Shown: positions 43,190 to 52,199, counted from the first letter of the stretch. The stretch is DNA of 64,000 nt from Arthrobacter sp. EpRS71 (GCF_001512285.1 NZ_LNUV01000003.1:842059-906058), one strand, 5' to 3'. The notes: a model not told the origin generated them from the letters alone. Program-made: numbers and translations.

Positions 43190-44173
43190 ATGGTACAACG
43201 CATACTTGGCAAGACCGGCCGGGCCGTCTCCACCGTCGGACTGGGCACATGGCAGCTTGGAGCCGACTGGGGTTCCGTCACGGAAGAGGACGCCCTTGCC
43301 GTCCTGGAAGCCTCGGTGGAAAGCGGCGTCAATTTCTTTGACACCGCAGACGTCTACGGGGACGGCCGCAGCGAACAGTTCATTGGACGCTTCCTCCGCA
43401 CCCACCCTGACCTGAACATTACGGTGGCCACCAAGATGGGCCGCCGCGTGGATCAGGTCCACGAAAATTACACTCTGGAGAGCTTCCGGGCGTGGACCGA
43501 CCGCTCACGCCGAAACCTGCAGCAGGACACCCTGGACCTGGTTCAACTGCACTGCCCTCCCACGTCCGTCTACAGCAGCGACGAAGTGTACGACGCACTG
43601 GACACCTTGGTCAGCGAGGGTGCAATCCGCAACTACGGCGTCAGCGTCGAGCGTACGGACGAAGCCCTGGAGGCCATCAAGCGCGGGAACACCGCATCCG
43701 TGCAGATCATCCTCAACGCCTTCCGCCTCAAGCCCTTGGATGAGGTTCTACCCGCAGCAAAGGAAGCTGGCGTAGGTATCATCGCCCGCGTGCCGCTGGC
43801 CTCCGGTTTGCTGTCCGGGAAGTACACGCCGGATACCGAGTTCCCGGAGAACGATCACCGCAATTACAACCGCGACGGGTCTTCGTTCGACGTCGGTGAA
43901 ACCTTCTCCGGCGTCGATTTCGCCACCGGAATCAAGGCCGCGCAGGAGTTCAGCGGATTGGTTCCCGACGGCGTCACCACCGCGCAAGCGGCCCTCGCCT
44001 GGGTCATCGCCCAGGACGGTGTCACCTCGGTCATTCCCGGTGCGCGGTCCTCTTCCCAGGCAGCGGCCAATGCTGAAGCGGGTGGGCTGCAGGCTGTGGG
44101 CGCAGGCTTGGCTGACGGTGTTCGGGACATCTACGACCGCTACTTCCGCGAAGCGATTCACCCGCGCTGGTAG
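43190..44173 (+). CDS. Aldo/keto reductase
   Basis: A 327-residue TIM-barrel NADPH oxidoreductase. The catalytic Asp and Tyr are in FFDTADVYGDGRSEQFIG, the Lys in TVATKMGRR and the His in DLVQLHCPP. The C-terminal cofactor site is TSVIPGARSSSQAAANAEA. The subgroup resembles YajO/Tas-like reductases of unknown substrate. It starts 18 bases after the ECF42 gene and may be co-transcribed. Confidence 0.9.
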   Translation: MVQRILGKTGRAVSTVGLGTWQLGADWGSVTEEDALAVLEASVESGVNFFDTADVYGDGRSEQFIGRFLRTHPDLNITVATKMGRRVDQVHENYTLESFRAWTDRSRRNLQQDTLDLVQLHCPPTSVYSSDEVYDALDTLVSEGAIRNYGVSVERTDEALEAIKRGNTASVQIILNAFRLKPLDEVLPAAKEAGVGIIARVPLASGLLSGKYTPDTEFPENDHRNYNRDGSSFDVGETFSGVDFATGIKAAQEFSGLVPDGVTTAQAALAWVIAQDGVTSVIPGARSSSQAAANAEAGGLQAVGAGLADGVRDIYDRYFREAIHPRW

Positions 44174-44182
44174 CGGCAGGGC

Positions 44183-44210
44183 CGCCGTCGGGCGTTAACG
44201 TTCGACGGCG
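44183..44210. terminator. Hairpin between convergent aldo/keto reductase and dinB genes
   Basis: An 8-bp stem, CGCCGTCG (44183-44190) with CGACGGCG (44203-44210), and a 12-base loop containing GTTAAC. It fills the 37-base gap between the two stops and has no T tract. Confidence 0.5.
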
Positions 44211-45302
44211 TCACCAGCCGCTGCGCGTCGGCGTGTGTCCCTTACGGGCCTCCTCGGGCATGGACATCTCTGCACGCAGGCCGAGGAGCCTGATGGGACG
44301 GTCCGGTTCGATCTTCGCCGTGAGTTCCAAAGCCTGCGCCAGGACTTCCTCGCGGTCGAATGACTCGGGGATCTTCCTTGCGTAGGTTTTTGTGAAGAAC
44401 GGCTTGTAACGGACCTTGAGCGTCAGTCCGACCACCGGCCGGCCCTCGGCCGCCACGTCCTCGAGGACGCGAGCGGTCAACTCCTTGATGGCGTCGCTGA
44501 TCTGGGCGGGTTCTGTCAGGTCTTGTTGAAAGGTTGTTTCGCGGCCGTGTGCCCGGGCCACCCACGGAGTGTCATCCACCTCGCTGGAACCTTCCCCGCG
44601 TCCCAGCTGCGCGTACCAAGGCCCCATCTTGGGCCCAAACTCCGGTACCAGTTCCTGCGGGTCGATTGCTGCAAGCTCAGCCACCGTGGTGATGTGATGC
44701 TTCGCCAAACGCTGTGACACTTTGGGTCCCACGCCCCACAATTCCTTGGTGGGCTTGTCACCCATAACCTCCAGCCAGTTCTCTTGGGTGAGCCGAAAGG
44801 TGCCGGCAGGTTTGCCGAAATCCGTTGCGTTCTTGGCGCGGACCAGCGTGTCGCCAATGCCCACGCTGCACTGCAACCGGGTTTGCTCCAGGACTGCAGC
44901 TTGGATCTGCCTGGCGTAGGCTTCCGGGTCTTCAGTGGTCACACCGACGAAAGCCTCGTCCCAGCCGAGGACTTGCACCGTGGCCCCGGGTTGCGCACGA
45001 AGGGTGGCCATCACCACCTCCGAGGCCGCAAGGTAGGCCTCCTGATCGACGGGCAAGATGATGGCGTCGGGCACTTTCCGGGCTGCGATCCTCAGGGGCA
45101 TGCCGGAACCGACGCCGAACGCCCGGGCTTCGTAGGACGCGGTGGACACCACGGCCCGTTCCGTGGGATCTCCCCTGCCACCCACGATGATCGGCTTGCC
45201 CGCAAGCTCAGGCCGTCGGAGGACCTCGACGGCAGCAATGAACTGGTCCAGATCAACGTGCAGCACCCACGGGATTCCGCTCACGGCACCAGTTTGCCCC
45301 AT
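44211..45302 (-). CDS. dinB: DNA polymerase IV (Y family)
   Basis: A 363-residue translesion polymerase. The first catalytic acidic residue is in VLHVDLDQFIAAVEVLRRPE. The palm region has VQVLGWDEAFVGVTTEDPE and CSVGIGDTLVRAKNATDFGK. The HhH region is LWGVGPKVSQRLAKHHITTV and the little finger covers about residues 240-345. The usual palm SIDE is here GWDEAF, as in some actinobacterial DinB proteins, with Asp-Glu kept. No clear beta-clamp peptide is seen at the C terminus, which ends GHTPTRSGW. Confidence 0.9.
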   Translation of the reverse strand: MGQTGAVSGIPWVLHVDLDQFIAAVEVLRRPELAGKPIIVGGRGDPTERAVVSTASYEARAFGVGSGMPLRIAARKVPDAIILPVDQEAYLAASEVVMATLRAQPGATVQVLGWDEAFVGVTTEDPEAYARQIQAAVLEQTRLQCSVGIGDTLVRAKNATDFGKPAGTFRLTQENWLEVMGDKPTKELWGVGPKVSQRLAKHHITTVAELAAIDPQELVPEFGPKMGPWYAQLGRGEGSSEVDDTPWVARAHGRETTFQQDLTEPAQISDAIKELTARVLEDVAAEGRPVVGLTLKVRYKPFFTKTYARKIPESFDREEVLAQALELTAKIEPDRPIRLLGLRAEMSMPEEARKGHTPTRSGW

Positions 45303-45453
45303 GGTGTTGCGTGCGTTGTACCTTCCCCACCTACTTTGAACTCCGGGAGCACTGGAAACAACCTATTTCGGGTGCCTTCGGGTAGGTCAGCCGCCAAAGA
45401 GGGTGGTGAAGGCGCACGTCCAGAGCACCCACGCCGCCGACATAAGCTGAGGT

Positions 45454-46077
45454 GTGCAGTTTTCACTTTGGCTGGCCTTGGTTGGTGCCGGCACCCTGAT
45501 CAGTTTCACTCCCGGCGCCGGTGCCATCTTCACCATGAGCAACTCGCTCAATTCGGGCTTCCGCCGCTCTATCTGGGGCATCCTCGGACAGCAGGTGGCG
45601 TTGGTCATCCACATCGTGATCGTCGCTTTGGGCGTCGGCGTGCTGGTGTCCAACTCGCCAGTGATCTTCAACGTTATTCGTTATGCCGGCGCGGCATATC
45701 TGGTCTACCTCGGCATCCGGCAGTTCCTGCACAAGCCGGACCTGGACCAGGAAGAAGTTGCGGACAAGAAGAACGAGTCCGCCCTCTCCATGTTCCAGCG
45801 CGGCATCTGGGTGAACCTGCTGAACCCCAAGGCAATCGTCTTCTTCCTCGCGTTCATGCCCCAGTTCATCAGGCCGGACCAGCCGCTGCTCCAGCAATAC
45901 GCTGTGCTGACAGCCACGGTCTTGTTCATCGACATCATGGTGATGTGGTTCTTCTTCGCCCTTGCCGCCCGGTCCTTCCAGCGATTTACCCACGACCAGC
46001 GCGGCCAAACCATCCTCAACCGCATCTTTGGCTGCTTGTTCGTCCTCGTGGGCATCCTGCTGGCCGTCATCCACTAG
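45454..46077 (+). CDS. LysE/RhtB family amino-acid exporter
   Basis: A 207-residue protein with six predicted helices and the LysE signature TLISFTPGAGAIFTMSNSL. It also has YAGAAYLVYLGIRQFLHKPD and LLNPKAIVFFLAFMPQFIRP. The start is GTG 45454, with AGCTGAGG upstream. It is a second LysE-type gene besides the one at 27622, and is only distantly similar to it. Substrate unknown. Confidence 0.88.
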   Translation: MQFSLWLALVGAGTLISFTPGAGAIFTMSNSLNSGFRRSIWGILGQQVALVIHIVIVALGVGVLVSNSPVIFNVIRYAGAAYLVYLGIRQFLHKPDLDQEEVADKKNESALSMFQRGIWVNLLNPKAIVFFLAFMPQFIRPDQPLLQQYAVLTATVLFIDIMVMWFFFALAARSFQRFTHDQRGQTILNRIFGCLFVLVGILLAVIH

Positions 46078-46113
46078 CCCCGGCAGCAAAACGCGGCTGC
46101 TACCGTCGAAGCC

Positions 46114-46386
46114 ATGGAACCGGACTGGATCGAACACCGACGAGCGGACGACCGTGAGCACGTGGGCTGGATGAAGCCCGTTGACGAGCTCGGGCTTCGC
46201 TACCTTGCCGACCCGCACGAATTACTGCTCGACGACGGCGCGTGGCTGCGTGTGCGGATCGCGGAAGTCACTGCGTCGGTGGTGCGGGTGAAGAAAGAGG
46301 ATTGGGGCGATATGACGGCGCCCCAGATCTACTTCACGGTGCCGAACCCCGTCTCGGAAGAGCAGCTACGCCCACTCCTCCCCTAG
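46114..46386 (+). CDS. Small conserved hypothetical protein
   Basis: A 90-residue acidic protein starting MEPDWIEHRRADDREHVGWM, without membrane segments or Cys. It ends TVPNPVSEEQLRPLLP. Codon use fits the window, and it follows the LysE gene by 36 bases. No family or function was recognised. Confidence 0.6.
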   Translation: MEPDWIEHRRADDREHVGWMKPVDELGLRYLADPHELLLDDGAWLRVRIAEVTASVVRVKKEDWGDMTAPQIYFTVPNPVSEEQLRPLLP

Positions 46387-46415
46387 CCCCTCTCCTCCGT
46401 AGCATTTGCCCAGTA

Positions 46416-47459
46416 CTAACTGAGCGACGTAGATCCGCGCACCACCAGCGAGCTCTCGAGCGTCACATGTGACTCGTCGAGCGGCAGGCCTTCCATGAGC
46501 CCCCGTAACTGCTCGCCCGCTTTACGTCCCAGGGGCGTTGCCGGCAGGTGGACGCTGGTGAGGCTGGGGTTGCTGGTGGCCGAGTAGGGCAGGTCATCGA
46601 AGCCTGCCACGGCCAACTCCTCGGGAATCCGGACTCCCTCAACGCGGGCTTCCTGCAGCACGCCATAGGCATGCGTATCGGTACCGCAGACGACGGCGGT
46701 GACCCCCTGCCGTTGCCACTCCGGCCACGCTTCGGCGAAGGAGGCAGCGGCAGCACCGACGTCGATCGGGGTGCTGATGACGTGCCCGTCTGCCACTGAA
46801 AGACCACAGGCAGCTGCCTCAGCCAAGAAGGCTTCGCGGCGCAGCTGGAAGGTGGTTGTGCCTGTCACGCCGTCCACGTATGCGGCGCGGGTATGACCGG
46901 ACGACGCCAAATGCCGGGCAAGTTCCCGGGCGCCCTGGGCAACATCGAGGTTCACAGATGGGGCGTAGGCCTCGAGGCCCGGGGCGTCCAACAGCACCAG
47001 GGGTCCTGCGGCGGACAGGTCTTCCAGGAATTCCGCACTGGGGGCGCCCACCAGGAGGCCGGCGGGCCGGAGGGCCAAAAGTTTGCGGACGTCGTCAGCC
47101 TGTGGTGACTGGCCGGCGTCGGTCACTGACAGCAGCAACTGATATTGGGAGCCCAGCGATTCCCGAACCCCTGCGATCACGTTGGCGAAGAATGGGTTGG
47201 ACACGTCCGGAGTTACCAAAATGACGATGGAGCTGACCCCGCGAGCCAGGGAACTGCCGATGCTGTCCACCACGTAGCCAAGCTCGGAAATGGCTGTGCG
47301 GACCCGGGAAATGTTGTCGTCGGACACCCGTCCCTGGGTTTTGCCGTTCGCCACCAGGGAGACGGTGGCCGTCGAGACGCCTGCCCGGGCGGCCACCATC
47401 GCGGCCGTCACGCGAGGCGAACGTGGCGCGCGGGCGTGGCGCCGATCCAGGGATTCCAT
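46416..47459 (-). CDS. LacI family transcriptional regulator
   Basis: A 347-residue repressor. The LacI HTH is VTAAMVAARAGVSTATVSLV with hinge NISRVRTAISELGYVVDSIG (about residues 15-70). The sugar-binding core starts VILVTPDVSNPFFANVIAGV and includes AVAGFDDLPYSATSNPSLT. ATG 47459 is chosen over a longer frame. It is divergent from the nucleoside hydrolase-MFS-ribokinase operon, with two palindromic sites in the spacer; a nucleoside or ribose is the likely inducer. Confidence 0.9.
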   Translation of the reverse strand: MESLDRRHARAPRSPRVTAAMVAARAGVSTATVSLVANGKTQGRVSDDNISRVRTAISELGYVVDSIGSSLARGVSSIVILVTPDVSNPFFANVIAGVRESLGSQYQLLLSVTDAGQSPQADDVRKLLALRPAGLLVGAPSAEFLEDLSAAGPLVLLDAPGLEAYAPSVNLDVAQGARELARHLASSGHTRAAYVDGVTGTTTFQLRREAFLAEAAACGLSVADGHVISTPIDVGAAAASFAEAWPEWQRQGVTAVVCGTDTHAYGVLQEARVEGVRIPEELAVAGFDDLPYSATSNPSLTSVHLPATPLGRKAGEQLRGLMEGLPLDESHVTLESSLVVRGSTSLS

Positions 47460-47505
47460 GCATCGATCGTAGCGTTCATGAACCGCTCTGACCTGCGAGA
47501 AGGCA

Positions 47506-47562
47506 TCAAGCGCTTGACGTTGTAAGCAGAGTTGGGGCATTGGATCTACGTTAAGCGTTTGA
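47506..47562. promoter_or_regulatory. Two LacI-type operators before the nucleoside operon
   Basis: TCAAGCGCTTGA (47506-47517, a perfect palindrome) and TTAAGCGTTTGA (47551-47562, two differences) have starts 45 bases apart, and each is followed by CGT. They have the central CG of LacI-family sites and lie between the LacI gene and the nucleoside hydrolase gene. The spacing would allow looping or binding of two dimers. Confidence 0.65.
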
Positions 47563-47655
47563 CGTAACCCACAAAGCAGTGCCAGAATTCCCCTGAATGC
47601 TTAGCGCCCTGCCCCGGGCAAGTACCTGGCAGGCCCCAATGACGTGGAGAGAAAC

Positions 47656-48707
47656 GTGGATCCCAACACCATGACACCGGCACGCAAGAAGATCATTCTT
47701 GACTGCGACCCCGGCCATGACGACGCCGTGGCGTTGCTGCTGGCACACGGCAACCCGGACATCGAGCTGCTCGCAGTGACAACCGTGGTGGGCAACCAGA
47801 CCTTGGAAAAAGTCACCCGCAACGCCCTGTCAGTGGCCACGATTGCCGGCATCACCGGCGTCCCTTTCGCCGCAGGTTGCGTTCTCCCCTTGGTCCGCAC
47901 CATCGAAACAGCCCCCAGCATCCACGGTGATTCCGGGATGGACGGCCCGGAGCAGCCCGAGTCCGCTATCGAACTGGACCCGCGCCACGCCGTCGACCTC
48001 ATCATTGACACCGTCATGGCTCATGAGCCGGGCACCGTCACCCTGGTCCCCACAGCGGGCCTCACCAACATCGCCATGGCTGCCCGCAAGGAACCGCGCA
48101 TCGTTGAGCGCGTCAAGGAAGTCGTCCTCATGGGCGGCGGCTACCACGTGGGCAACTGGAGCGCCGTAGCCGAGTTCAACATCATCATTGACCCCGAAGC
48201 TGCGCACATCGTCTTCAACGAAAATGGCCCGTTGTCATGGTGGGACTGGACCTGACGCACCAGGCGCTGGCCACTGATGAGGTTGTCCAGCGGATAGCCA
48301 AAATTGGCACCAAGCCGGCCAAGTTCGTCATGGAACTCATGGACTTCTTCCAGAAGACGTACAAGGACGCCCAGGGCTTCGACTTCCCGCCGGTACACGA
48401 CCCCTGCGCTGTTGCCTACGTCATCGACCCCACCGTCATGACCACCCGCAAGGTCCCCGTGGACATCGAACTCCAAGGCAAGCTCACCCTCGGCATGACC
48501 GTGGCCGACTTCCGCGCTCCCGCGCCGGAGGACTGCCACACCTCCGTGGCCGTGGACCTGGACCACAAGAAGTTCTGGGATCTGGTCACCGATGCGATCG
48601 TCAGGATCGGCGAACCAACGCTCGACGGCGGCGCTGACGCCACCGCTGTTGCTGAGGCCGACGTCAGTGCCACCGCAGAGGCCATCCTGGCTGGAGAGGC
48701 AAAGTAA
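47656..48707 (+). pseudogene. Inosine-uridine-type nucleoside hydrolase, frameshifted
   Basis: The N-terminal part from GTG 47656 has IILDCDPGHDDAVALLLAHG, the Asp cluster that binds Ca2+, and EVVLMGGGYHVGNWSAVAEF. At 48221-48224 (a run of four A) the frame fails and would stop at 48255. The second part continues one frame back as WPVVMVGLDLTHQALATDEV and VHDPCAVAYVIDPTVMTT to 48707. One more A would give a normal protein of about 350 residues. It would release ribose from nucleosides, feeding the ribokinase downstream. It is a pseudogene or a base-calling error. Confidence 0.85.
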
Positions 48708-50149
48708 TGACCGCCATCCCAGAAACCAAGTCCTCCCGCGGCAACGTCACCGCCCTCATGGTTGCCCTGTTGGCAGCCTGCGTGGCCTTCCAGCTCAACG
48801 CCTCCATGCTCAGCCCGGCCCTGGTGACCATGGGCAACGAACTCAACACGGACCAAGCCACCATCGGCCTGTCCCAGACCTGGTTCTTCACCGCTGCAGC
48901 CCTGTTCTCCCTCTTCCTCCCCCGCCTGAGCGACATCGTGGGCAGGAAAAAGATCCTCGTCGGCATGATGCTCCTCATGGCTGTCGGCTCCGTCATTGCA
49001 GCCATGGCCCCTGATGTCACGTGGCTCTTCGTGGGCCGCATCATCCAGGGCGTCAGCGGCCCCACGGTTCCGCTCTGCCTGATCATGCTCCGGTCAGCCG
49101 TCAGCAACCCACGCAAGTACGGCACCCTCATGGGCCTCATCACAGCAGTCAACGGCGGCGTGGCCGGTGTCGACTCCTTCGTTGGCGGCTACTTCGCTGA
49201 GAACTTCGGATTCCGCAGCATCTTCTGGCTCATGGTGGCTTTGGCCCTCGTAGCAACCGTCCTCATCGCTGTTCTGGCCGGCGAGAGCAAGCCCGCCGCC
49301 GGGACCACCATGGACTGGCTGGGCGTGTTCTTCATCGTTATCGCAGTGGGCGCCCTGCTGACTGCCCTGAACGAAGGCGCCAAACTTGCCACGGCTTTCG
49401 ACGCCGGCACCTTGACCCTCGCGGTCGTGCTCACGGTGGTTGCCGCCGTCGCGTTCTTTGCGTTCTGGACTGTGGAGAAGCGCGCGAAGCAGCCCATGGT
49501 GGAAACCGTGCACCTGCGCCAGCGCTCCACGTGGGCCCCGCTGCTGACCACTACCTTGACCATGACCGGCATCTTCGCGGTCATCAACGGCATAGTCCCC
49601 GCGTACGTTCAGGCCGCCGACCCCGGGTTCGGCGTGGGCCCCACGGAGATGTCGCTCATCATCCTCACCCCGTATGCCCTCCTCGGCTGGCTGTTCGGTC
49701 CCATCAGCGGCCGCCTGGCACCGGTACTCGGCTACACCAAGGTGCTGCGCATCGGCCTGCTCGGGAGCCTCGTGGCCTTGGCCATCATTGCGTTCTTCGG
49801 CCTCAACAACCTGCCCATGATGATTGTGGGCACGGCCTTGCTGGGCATCATGTACGCCGGTACCGTCAACATCATGCTGAACGGACTCGGCGTGGTTCTC
49901 TCGCCGCAGGGCAACCCGGGCTTCCTCCCCGGCATGAACGCGGGCGCCTTCAACCTGGGCGCCGGGCTGAGCTTCCTGGTTCTTCCGGCAGTCCTCGTGG
50001 CCACGGCTTCGCTCAATGATGCCAAGGCCTCTTATCTGACGGTGGTTGTGGTTGGCCTGGCCATCACCCTCGCGGCCTTCGCGGCCTCGCTCCTGATCCC
50101 CAAACCGGTGGACGCAGAAGTGACCGAAACCGAAAAGGTGACCGCATGA
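48707..50149 (+). CDS. MFS transporter of the nucleoside/ribose operon
   Basis: A 480-residue protein with fourteen predicted helices (DHA2-like). Between helices 2 and 3 is PRLSDIVGRKKILVGMMLLM, the major facilitator motif A, and WLFVGRIIQGVSGPTVPLCL follows. It overlaps the hydrolase stop by one base and the ribokinase gene by four, so it belongs to the same operon. It probably imports a nucleoside or exports a product; this is inferred from context. Confidence 0.88.
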   Translation: MTAIPETKSSRGNVTALMVALLAACVAFQLNASMLSPALVTMGNELNTDQATIGLSQTWFFTAAALFSLFLPRLSDIVGRKKILVGMMLLMAVGSVIAAMAPDVTWLFVGRIIQGVSGPTVPLCLIMLRSAVSNPRKYGTLMGLITAVNGGVAGVDSFVGGYFAENFGFRSIFWLMVALALVATVLIAVLAGESKPAAGTTMDWLGVFFIVIAVGALLTALNEGAKLATAFDAGTLTLAVVLTVVAAVAFFAFWTVEKRAKQPMVETVHLRQRSTWAPLLTTTLTMTGIFAVINGIVPAYVQAADPGFGVGPTEMSLIILTPYALLGWLFGPISGRLAPVLGYTKVLRIGLLGSLVALAIIAFFGLNNLPMMIVGTALLGIMYAGTVNIMLNGLGVVLSPQGNPGFLPGMNAGAFNLGAGLSFLVLPAVLVATASLNDAKASYLTVVVVGLAITLAAFAASLLIPKPVDAEVTETEKVTA

Positions 50150-51102
50150 CCAGCGCACCCAAGGCGGGAATCGTCGTCGTCGGCTCCCTGAACGCAGACC
50201 TCACCATCTACTGCGACCGACTCCCCCAACCCGGCGAGACGGTCCATGGCAACGGTTTCGCCGTCAATCCCGGCGGGAAGAGTGCCAACCAGGCCGTGGC
50301 TGCGAGCAAGCTCGGCGGTCAGGTCAGCCTGATCGGCGCCGTGGGTGACGATGCCAACGGCACCATGCTCCTGGACTCGACGGCCAGCGCCGGTGTGGAC
50401 GTTTCCCGCGTCCGACGCTCCGACGTCGCTACCGGGGTGGCCGTCATTTCGGTGGATTCCAGCGGTGAGAACAGTATCATCATCTCGGCCGGCGCTAATG
50501 GCACGCTCAGGCCTGCGGACGTTACGCCCGACGCCTTCCAGGATGCGGCCGTGGTGTGCCTCTGCCTGGAGGTGGAGACCGATACCGTGATTGCCGCCGC
50601 CCAAGCAGGGCACGACGCCGGTGCGACCGTTCTGCTGAACCTCTCGCCTTATGCGGAGGTGCCTGAGATTTTGGCCGACGTGAGCGATGTGCTCCTGGTG
50701 AACGCCCACGAGGCCTCGCTGTTCCTCGGTACCGAAGCGGATGTACCGGGCGCCGACGCGGAGGCCGAGGCGTGGGAACCTGTCCGGAGCCAGTTCGCCG
50801 ACCGCGGTTTGCAGCGCGTGCTGGTGACCCTCGGCGCGCAGGGTTCCGTGGTGCTCGATTCCTTGGCCCGTGGCGCCGAAGACCAGATCACCCGCATTGC
50901 CCCAACCCGGGTTTCAGCCGTTGACACCACAGGAGCCGGCGATGCTTTCACTGGCGCCGTGGCTGCGCGGCTTGCCGCCGGCGAATCACTTGCCGACGCC
51001 GCCGCGTTCGCCTCGGTAGCCGCTGCGTTGGCTGCAACAAAGAAGGGCACGCAGGCCGCCTACCCAACCATTGCCGACGTCGAGAAACTGCGGGGCGCTT
51101 AG
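50146..51102 (+). CDS. rbsK: Ribokinase
   Basis: A 318-residue PfkB-family sugar kinase. Signature 1 is GGKSANQAVAASKLGGQVSL and the substrate loop VVGSLNADLTIYCDRLPQPG. The catalytic site is AVDTTGAGDAFTGAVAARLA, with the base Asp in GAGD. ATP-dependent phosphorylation of ribose fits the preceding nucleoside hydrolase gene. It starts inside the MFS gene (ATGA). A 66-bp palindrome follows 13 bases after the stop. Confidence 0.92.
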   Translation: MTSAPKAGIVVVGSLNADLTIYCDRLPQPGETVHGNGFAVNPGGKSANQAVAASKLGGQVSLIGAVGDDANGTMLLDSTASAGVDVSRVRRSDVATGVAVISVDSSGENSIIISAGANGTLRPADVTPDAFQDAAVVCLCLEVETDTVIAAAQAGHDAGATVLLNLSPYAEVPEILADVSDVLLVNAHEASLFLGTEADVPGADAEAEAWEPVRSQFADRGLQRVLVTLGAQGSVVLDSLARGAEDQITRIAPTRVSAVDTTGAGDAFTGAVAARLAAGESLADAAAFASVAAALAATKKGTQAAYPTIADVEKLRGA

Positions 51103-51115
51103 TCCCGGCGCTGCA

Positions 51116-51181
51116 CCCAACTGGGTCGCAGATCAGGTCGTTCTGAGCGCTCAGAACGACCTGATCTGCGACCTACTTGGG
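51116..51181. repeat. 66-bp palindromic repeat, copy 3
   Basis: The most symmetric copy, with 32 central bases perfectly palindromic (half-site TCAGGTCGTTCTGAGC). It lies between convergent rbsK and a small membrane protein gene, whose stop codon begins at the next base. Confidence 0.92.
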
Positions 51182-51493
51182 TTAAGCGGACTTGCGGGCT
51201 GCACGTTGGGCGGCGCGCTCCACGGCCTTGCGACTCAGTGCACCGTGGCCGGCGAACAGGCGGGGAACTACAAAGTAGACCGCCGTGGGAACCACGAACG
51301 CTGTCAGGACCAGCGCACGGAGGACCGGGTGCCACGGCTCCATGATGGGGCCCAGCAGCAGCATCCCAATGGACACGAGCGGGAAGATGGCGAGCCAGGT
51401 AATGAGGGCCCTCATGTGGACGGACGGCGCTTGCGGACGAGCAGTGGCCGCGGGTGACGCAGCGGTGACTTCAGACGTAGCTTGGGCAGTCAT
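51182..51493 (-). CDS. Small two-helix membrane protein, TetR-linked
   Basis: A 103-residue protein from ATG 51493, with GGAG 7 bases upstream. Two membrane segments lie at about residues 30-52 (ALITWLAIFPLVSIGMLLLG) and 60-82, and the tail is basic and Ala-rich (RKAVERAAQRAARKSA). It resembles DUF2798-like proteins of actinobacteria, but the function is unknown. It is divergent from a TetR gene and one of the paired CAAC-N6-GTTG sites lies just upstream of its start, so that regulator probably controls it. Confidence 0.72.
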   Translation of the reverse strand: MTAQATSEVTAASPAATARPQAPSVHMRALITWLAIFPLVSIGMLLLGPIMEPWHPVLRALVLTAFVVPTAVYFVVPRLFAGHGALSRKAVERAAQRAARKSA

Positions 51494-51502
51494 AACATTC
51501 TC

Positions 51503-51584
51503 CAACTAAACGGTTGCTTTTGGCTTGGAATCACCATAACCAAGCCCGCAAGAAATTACAACCACCTAGTTGGAAACTGGTAAT
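51503..51584. promoter_or_regulatory. Paired TetR operators and promoter
   Basis: Two copies of CAAC-N6-GTTG, at 51503-51516 and 51559-51572, lie in inverted order (CCAACTA and TAGTTGG at the outer ends) between a small membrane protein gene and a TetR gene. TTACAA (51556-51561), 17 bases, then GGTAAT (51579-51584) forms a probable promoter overlapping the second site, and the ATG at 51594 would then be almost leaderless. Confidence 0.55.
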
Positions 51585-51593
51585 ATGACCCCT

Positions 51594-52199
51594 ATGGCAT
51601 GGGACACAGAACGAACCAAGGCGCTGCTTCTCGAGGCGGCCACCAGCGAGTTCTGCACGCGTGGACTCGCTGGCGCCCGCATCGACCGCATCGCGGCAGA
51701 AGCCGGCGTCAACAAGGAACGGATCTACCAGTACTTCGGCAATAAGAACGCGCTCTTCGACGCCGTGATCGTTGCCGCCCTCAGCTCCCTCATGGACGAA
51801 GTACCCATCGAAGGCAGCGGACCTGAAGCCATGGCGGACTACGCCGGCAGGCTCTTCGACCACCACCAGAAGGACGCCACAGCACCACGCCTCCTCTTCT
51901 GGGAAGGACTGGAACGGGGCACGGAAGTTGTTGGGCTACCCAAGCGGATGGCCAACTGCGCTTCAAAGGTCAACAGCACCATCGCAGCCTTGCCCGGAGT
52001 CTCCAGGGAGGATGCGGGAGATCTCCTCATCACCATCGTGAGTCTCTGCGACGCCGCCCCCGTGCTGCCGGCGCTCGACGGACTGATGGCCGGCGGCGGC
52101 CCGGACCGCACCGAAAGGCGACGCGCCGCCGTCGTACGCACCGTCTATCTGACAGCCGCAGCGCTGGCCGCCGAGGCCCAGGAACCTGCCTCCGCCTGA
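51594..52199 (+). CDS. TetR/AcrR family transcriptional regulator
   Basis: A regulator of about 201 residues. The HTH is ARIDRIAAEAGVNKERIYQYFGNK after an N-terminal helix TKALLLEAATSEFCTRGLAG. The C-terminal ligand-binding domain is helical. ATG 51594 is chosen because it follows the proposed -10 box by nine bases; ATG 51585 is the alternative. It probably represses itself and the divergent small membrane protein gene. Confidence 0.88.
   Translation: MAWDTERTKALLLEAATSEFCTRGLAGARIDRIAAEAGVNKERIYQYFGNKNALFDAVIVAALSSLMDEVPIEGSGPEAMADYAGRLFDHHQKDATAPRLLFWEGLERGTEVVGLPKRMANCASKVNSTIAALPGVSREDAGDLLITIVSLCDAAPVLPALDGLMAGGGPDRTERRRAAVVRTVYLTAAALAAEAQEPASA

Noticed and set aside
48215..48232. Programmed -1 frameshift in the nucleoside hydrolase gene
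   Set aside because: The site lacks a slippery heptamer of the X XXY YYZ type and a following pseudoknot, the A run is only four bases, and such recoding is not known in this family.
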